Origin: Chryseobacterium gleum
Lineage (GTDB): Bacteria; Bacteroidota; Bacteroidia; Flavobacteriales_F; PHOS-HE28
NCBI GenBank assembly: GCA_945872795.1
Contig: CAMCAZ010000023.1
Coordinates: forward strand, 1 to 47,466
DNA length: 47,466 nucleotides
Direction: 5' to 3'
Under the pieces are notes generated by a model. It did not search any database and was not told where the DNA came from. It saw only the letters and a list, made by a program, of their open reading frames with translations. The number at the start of each line of letters is the position of its first letter. Within the stretch, counting starts at the first letter, position 1. Below, one piece after another: positions 44,535 to 47,466 of this stretch. The position numbers and the translations under genes are program-made.

Positions 44535-45487
44535 TCACGACCACGCCTGGGACGTTGATGCGTTCCAACCTCAAGCACCCATTGATCGACAAGGTCTACC
44601 ATGGTAAAGTGCGCGACGTGTACACCCTTTCCGATGGCCGGATCCTGCTGGTGGCCAGCGATCGCATCAGTGCCTTCGATGTGGTGCTCCCACGTGGAAT
44701 ACCCCACAAGGGACAGGTGCTCAGTCAGCTGAGCTGGCACATGCTGCAGGCCACTGCCGGGGTGGCCCCCAACTGGGCCCTCGCGTCCCCGGACCCCAAC
44801 GTGGTGATCGGCCATGCCTGTGACACCGTGAAGGTGGAGATGGTGGTGCGCGGCTACCTCGCCGGCCACGCATGGCGCACCTATCAGGCCGGTGGTCGCG
44901 TGCTCTGTGGGGCCGTCCTTCCGGAGGGTATGAAGGAGAATGACCGCTTCCCGGAACCGCTGCTCACACCGAGCACCAAGGCCGATGTGGGCCACGACGA
45001 GGACATCAGTCCGGACGAGATCCTGGAGCGTGGTCTGTGCGCGGAAGAGGAATGGACGACCATGAGCCGCCATGCCTTGGCGCTCTTCGCGGAGGGTTCA
45101 CGGCTCGCAGCGCAACGCGGGCTCCTGCTGGTGGATACCAAGTACGAGTTCGGACGCACCGCCGATGGCCGCATCCTGCTCATCGACGAGATCCACACGC
45201 CGGATAGTTCACGCTACTTCTACGCCGAGGGATATGCCGAACGCCAGGCTGCCGGCGAACGCCAGAAGCAGCTCAGCAAGGAGTTCGTGCGCGAGTGGCT
45301 GATCGCCGGCGGCTTCATGGGCAAGGAGGGCCAGCAGGTGCCCACCATGGACGATGCCTTTGTGCACAGTGTGACCGACCGTTACGTCGAGTTATTCGAG
45401 CGCATCACGGGCAGCATCTTCCACCCAGCACCCACGGAGGATATCAATTCACGGATCCAGAAGGCCGTGAGCGAGTACCTGGGATAA
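44531..45487 (+). CDS. purC: Phosphoribosylaminoimidazole-succinocarboxamide synthase
   Basis: The 318-residue enzyme joins CAIR with aspartate in purine synthesis. Motifs are KVYHGKVRDVYTL, VASDRISAFDVVLP, EMVVRGYLAGHAW and LLLVDTKYEFG. LIDEIHTPDSSRYF completes the family set. The length fits the long type. Overlap with phoH (ATGA) implies a shared transcript. Confidence 0.96.
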   Translation: MITTTPGTLMRSNLKHPLIDKVYHGKVRDVYTLSDGRILLVASDRISAFDVVLPRGIPHKGQVLSQLSWHMLQATAGVAPNWALASPDPNVVIGHACDTVKVEMVVRGYLAGHAWRTYQAGGRVLCGAVLPEGMKENDRFPEPLLTPSTKADVGHDEDISPDEILERGLCAEEEWTTMSRHALALFAEGSRLAAQRGLLLVDTKYEFGRTADGRILLIDEIHTPDSSRYFYAEGYAERQAAGERQKQLSKEFVREWLIAGGFMGKEGQQVPTMDDAFVHSVTDRYVELFERITGSIFHPAPTEDINSRIQKAVSEYLG

Positions 45488-45509
45488 GTCCCCCGCATCG
45501 AGCGTTCAT

Positions 45510-46559
45510 TCAGCGGCCCACGGCCTCGAAGCCCAGGTCCGACGCCGCTCCCTGGACGAGCACGGACCGGAACAGCTCGGCATCCTTCCGTCGCTTATGG
45601 AAGAAGAACGCGCTGGGTGTGCGGGGCTGCTCGGCGAACCCCATAGCGGCCAGTACATCGGCCTCGCTGCGCTCGAAGGTGAAGGCGAAGAAGACGTCCA
45701 CGCCGGACCCTTCCGCCATGCGCAAGGCTTCGGAGAGGAGGTCACGGAACTGTTGCGGATCAGTGCAGCCGTGGGCGATCACGCGGCAGGCGTTCAGCCC
45801 GCGAACAGGCCCGCAGGACATCAGGAGAGCCGCGCTCATGGTGCCATCCGGCGAGGAACGATGAAGGAGCAGATGACGCGGCCCCAACGCATGGAAGAAG
45901 CGCCAGCGCAACGTTTCCACGGTCCAGAAGGGCTTTACCTCCGCTGGTCCGTTGTTCAACAGCTCGGCCAGCTGGCGCAGCAGGGCAACATCGGGAGCGG
46001 CACTGACGCGTACGGAGGAGGTGGACCACTGTGCGAATGGCAGGGGCGATGTGGGCAAGCCACCACCGATCTTGTGCAAGGCGTAACGCAATCCGCCGCG
46101 AAGCGGTGACAGGACCTTCCGGAACCACTGGCCGCCCTCGAGTTCCTGATACTTCAGGCTGCGGAACACCGGAGCGCTGTTCGGGTTCGAGCCATTGATG
46201 AAGGCATGCCCAAGGTCACTGGTGCTTTTCAGGATCAGTCGCAGTCCCACACCACCTTGCCGATGCGCGTCATCCACCGCAAAGTCCACGAGGGCCGGTA
46301 TCGTGACCTGCTCGCCACGCACATCCCACGTGAGGTACACCCGGTTGATGAAGCCGACCACTTGTTGGGACCCGTCCAACGCCACGATCATGGATCCCAG
46401 GCCGTTCGGGCAATTCGGGTTCTCGGTATACTCCCATTGGTAGAACGAGGCCATGGCCTGATGGGCGTTGCGACCATAGACACGGCTCGCGAAGGCCAGG
46501 ATCCGTTCCATCGGAACATCCGTACCGCTCACGAGGGAGGTCTTCGCCGGCTGCGCCAC
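45510..46559 (-). CDS. GNAT-like acyltransferase, two-domain, unknown substrate
   Basis: The product is 349 residues from GTG 46559, which precedes a strand LVSGTDVPMERILAFA typical of GNAT N-termini. ATG 46511 would lose that strand. The longer ORF reads into the oxidoreductase gene and is rejected. The N-terminal GNAT domain (about 10-160) has VPALVDFAVDDAHRQGGVGLRL, the acetyl-CoA loop region in modified form. The C-terminal half (about 175-345) may be a second diverged domain. It starts 20 bases after the SDR stop, so is co-transcribed. Start uncertain. Confidence 0.7.
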   Translation of the reverse strand: MAQPAKTSLVSGTDVPMERILAFASRVYGRNAHQAMASFYQWEYTENPNCPNGLGSMIVALDGSQQVVGFINRVYLTWDVRGEQVTIPALVDFAVDDAHRQGGVGLRLILKSTSDLGHAFINGSNPNSAPVFRSLKYQELEGGQWFRKVLSPLRGGLRYALHKIGGGLPTSPLPFAQWSTSSVRVSAAPDVALLRQLAELLNNGPAEVKPFWTVETLRWRFFHALGPRHLLLHRSSPDGTMSAALLMSCGPVRGLNACRVIAHGCTDPQQFRDLLSEALRMAEGSGVDVFFAFTFERSEADVLAAMGFAEQPRTPSAFFFHKRRKDAELFRSVLVQGAASDLGFEAVGR

Positions 46560-46579
46560 GTTCCTGCCTGCTTCGGATG

Positions 46580-47466
46580 CTAGAGGAGGGGAGGAAGGCC
46601 ACCGGTCACCATCAGCTTCTGCCCGGTGGTGAAGCTGGAGCGGGAGGACGCGAGGAAGACGATGGCGTCCGCGACCTCCTGCGCTTGGGCCAGGCGCTTC
46701 AGGGGACTGGCCGCTTTCAGTTTGCCCAGGGCCACTTGGTTGAAGCCGCTGGTGAAGTCGGTCTCCACCAGGCTGGGCACCACCATGTTCACCAGGATGT
46801 TCTGTCCGGCATATTCGGCGGCCAGCGCCCGCGTCAATCCGTTCAGTGCCGACTTGGCCACCACGTATTTGGTCTGGAACGGCGGAGGTGTTTCCACCGC
46901 AATGGTGGAGATGTTGATGATCCGCCCTCCTCCCTTGCGCAGGAATTCCGGGATCACGGCCTGTGAGACCTGGAACGCTCCTTTCACGATCACGTCCAAG
47001 TCGTCCTGTATCCTGTCCCACGTGGTCTCCAGGAAGGGGATCGGGAAGAAGTTGCTCGCCGCACCGTTCACCAGCACGTCGATCGTTCCGAAATGCGTGA
47101 CCGCCTCCTTCACCATGCGCTGCACCTCCGCTGCGGATGATACATCGGCCTGCACCGCCAAAGCCTCGCCCCCGTATGCCTCGATCTCGGCCACAAGCTC
47201 TTCCGCTTCGGCACTGGAGGATCGATAGTTGATCACCACCCGGGCACCGTGCACGGCGAACAACTTCGCGGTGGTGGCACCCAGGCCGCGGCTCCCACCG
47301 GTGATCAGCACCACCTTGTTCCGTAGGCCCATGTCCTGATGACCTTCCGCCAATTCCTGGATGGTCGGTGGCACGAAGGGGGTCTTCGCGACCAGCACGG
47401 TGACCTTGCCGTGTGCATAGGTCTCCGAGCCGCTGCCGATCACAACCTCCTGAGAGAAGGTGTTGA
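46580..47466 (-). CDS. SDR oxidoreductase (FabG-like), 5'-partial, possible hotdog-domain fusion
   Basis: The SDR part begins at the internal Met at 47332 and is 250 residues, the full FabG length. The nucleotide loop is TGGSRGLG, with NGAASNFF and the catalytic Tyr-Lys as KYVVAKSALNG. It likely reduces 3-oxoacyl thioesters. The frame stays open upstream to the window edge. It encodes about 45 residues that look like the C-terminal strands of a hotdog (MaoC/FabZ-type) domain, so the product may be a fusion. Alternatively the gene starts at 47332 and the reading upstream is chance. Confidence 0.75.
   Translation of the reverse strand, partial: NTFSQEVVIGSGSETYAHGKVTVLVAKTPFVPPTIQELAEGHQDMGLRNKVVLITGGSRGLGATTAKLFAVHGARVVINYRSSSAEAEELVAEIEAYGGEALAVQADVSSAAEVQRMVKEAVTHFGTIDVLVNGAASNFFPIPFLETTWDRIQDDLDVIVKGAFQVSQAVIPEFLRKGGGRIINISTIAVETPPPFQTKYVVAKSALNGLTRALAAEYAGQNILVNMVVPSLVETDFTSGFNQVALGKLKAASPLKRLAQAQEVADAIVFLASSRSSFTTGQKLMVTGGLPPLL

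Overview
The window is chromosomal DNA from a GC-rich member of the Bacteroidota, most likely in or near the Flavobacteriales. Three kinds of evidence point there. It carries a MoxR-DUF58-BatABCDE aerotolerance operon. It carries the gliding-motility ABC transporter genes gldF and gldG next to dnaN. Many genes are preceded by the Bacteroidota-type -7 promoter element TAnnTTTG (or close variants), while clear Shine-Dalgarno sequences are scarce. Most genes are housekeeping or envelope genes packed in short operons with 4-base ATGA stop/start overlaps. I see no phage, insertion sequence, CRISPR array or other large mobile element.

Layout. 1-650: an imperfect tandem repeat with terminator-like hairpins, then tRNA-Arg(TCT). 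651-3851: a large secreted beta-helix protein with a dockerin-like C-terminus. 4027-12963 (minus): a nine-gene coupled Bat operon (MoxR, DUF58, a BatD-like protein, BatA, BatB, a TPR lipoprotein, BatC, BatD, BatE). 13107-14072 (plus): a MazG-like pyrophosphohydrolase and a DUF4442 protein. 14084-16587 (minus): a TPR membrane protein, ribH, an outer-membrane barrel and a YjdF-like membrane protein. 16770-18168 (plus): recF and a DciA-like DUF721 gene. 18227-18646 (minus): ndk. 18766-22688 (plus): an unknown lipoprotein and secreted protein, then nrnA and two FKBP-like lipoproteins. 22866-25540 (minus): an RsmI-like methylase, a low-molecular-weight phosphatase and dnaA. 25973-26377 (plus): a YbgC-like thioesterase. 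26374-28915 (minus): ribD, an EamA-type transporter and an IMPACT-family gene. 29028-34733 (plus): prmC, an unknown membrane-associated gene, ligA, a DUF6913-like gene, dapA and a DnaQ-like exonuclease. 34705-35172 (minus): a c-type cytochrome lipoprotein. 35252-36025 (plus): a rhomboid protease. 36072-43462 (minus): SAM hydrolase, ABM protein, TPR protein, gldF, gldG, a DUF4340 gene, dnaN and a META-domain gene. 43566-45487 (plus): phoH and purC. 45510-47466 (minus): a GNAT-like protein and a possible fusion oxidoreductase cut by the window edge.

How they work together. DnaA, DnaN, RecF, LigA and the DUF721/DciA-like protein cover replication initiation, clamp, repair and helicase loading. 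RibD and RibH belong to riboflavin synthesis, PurC to purine synthesis and DapA to lysine/peptidoglycan precursors. GldF, GldG and possibly one FKBP-like lipoprotein belong to gliding. The Bat operon is a MoxR/VWA envelope complex.

The observations most worth following are: (a) -7 boxes lying exactly 4 bases before the start codon in several genes, which predicts leaderless mRNAs; (b) the in-frame tandem repeat with terminators at the left edge; (c) the C-terminal module of the beta-helix protein; (d) a TTG start of phoH interlocked with a three-codon ORF; (e) a perfect DnaA box upstream of dnaN; and (f) a possible hotdog-SDR fusion at the right edge. I found no clearly novel multi-gene system.
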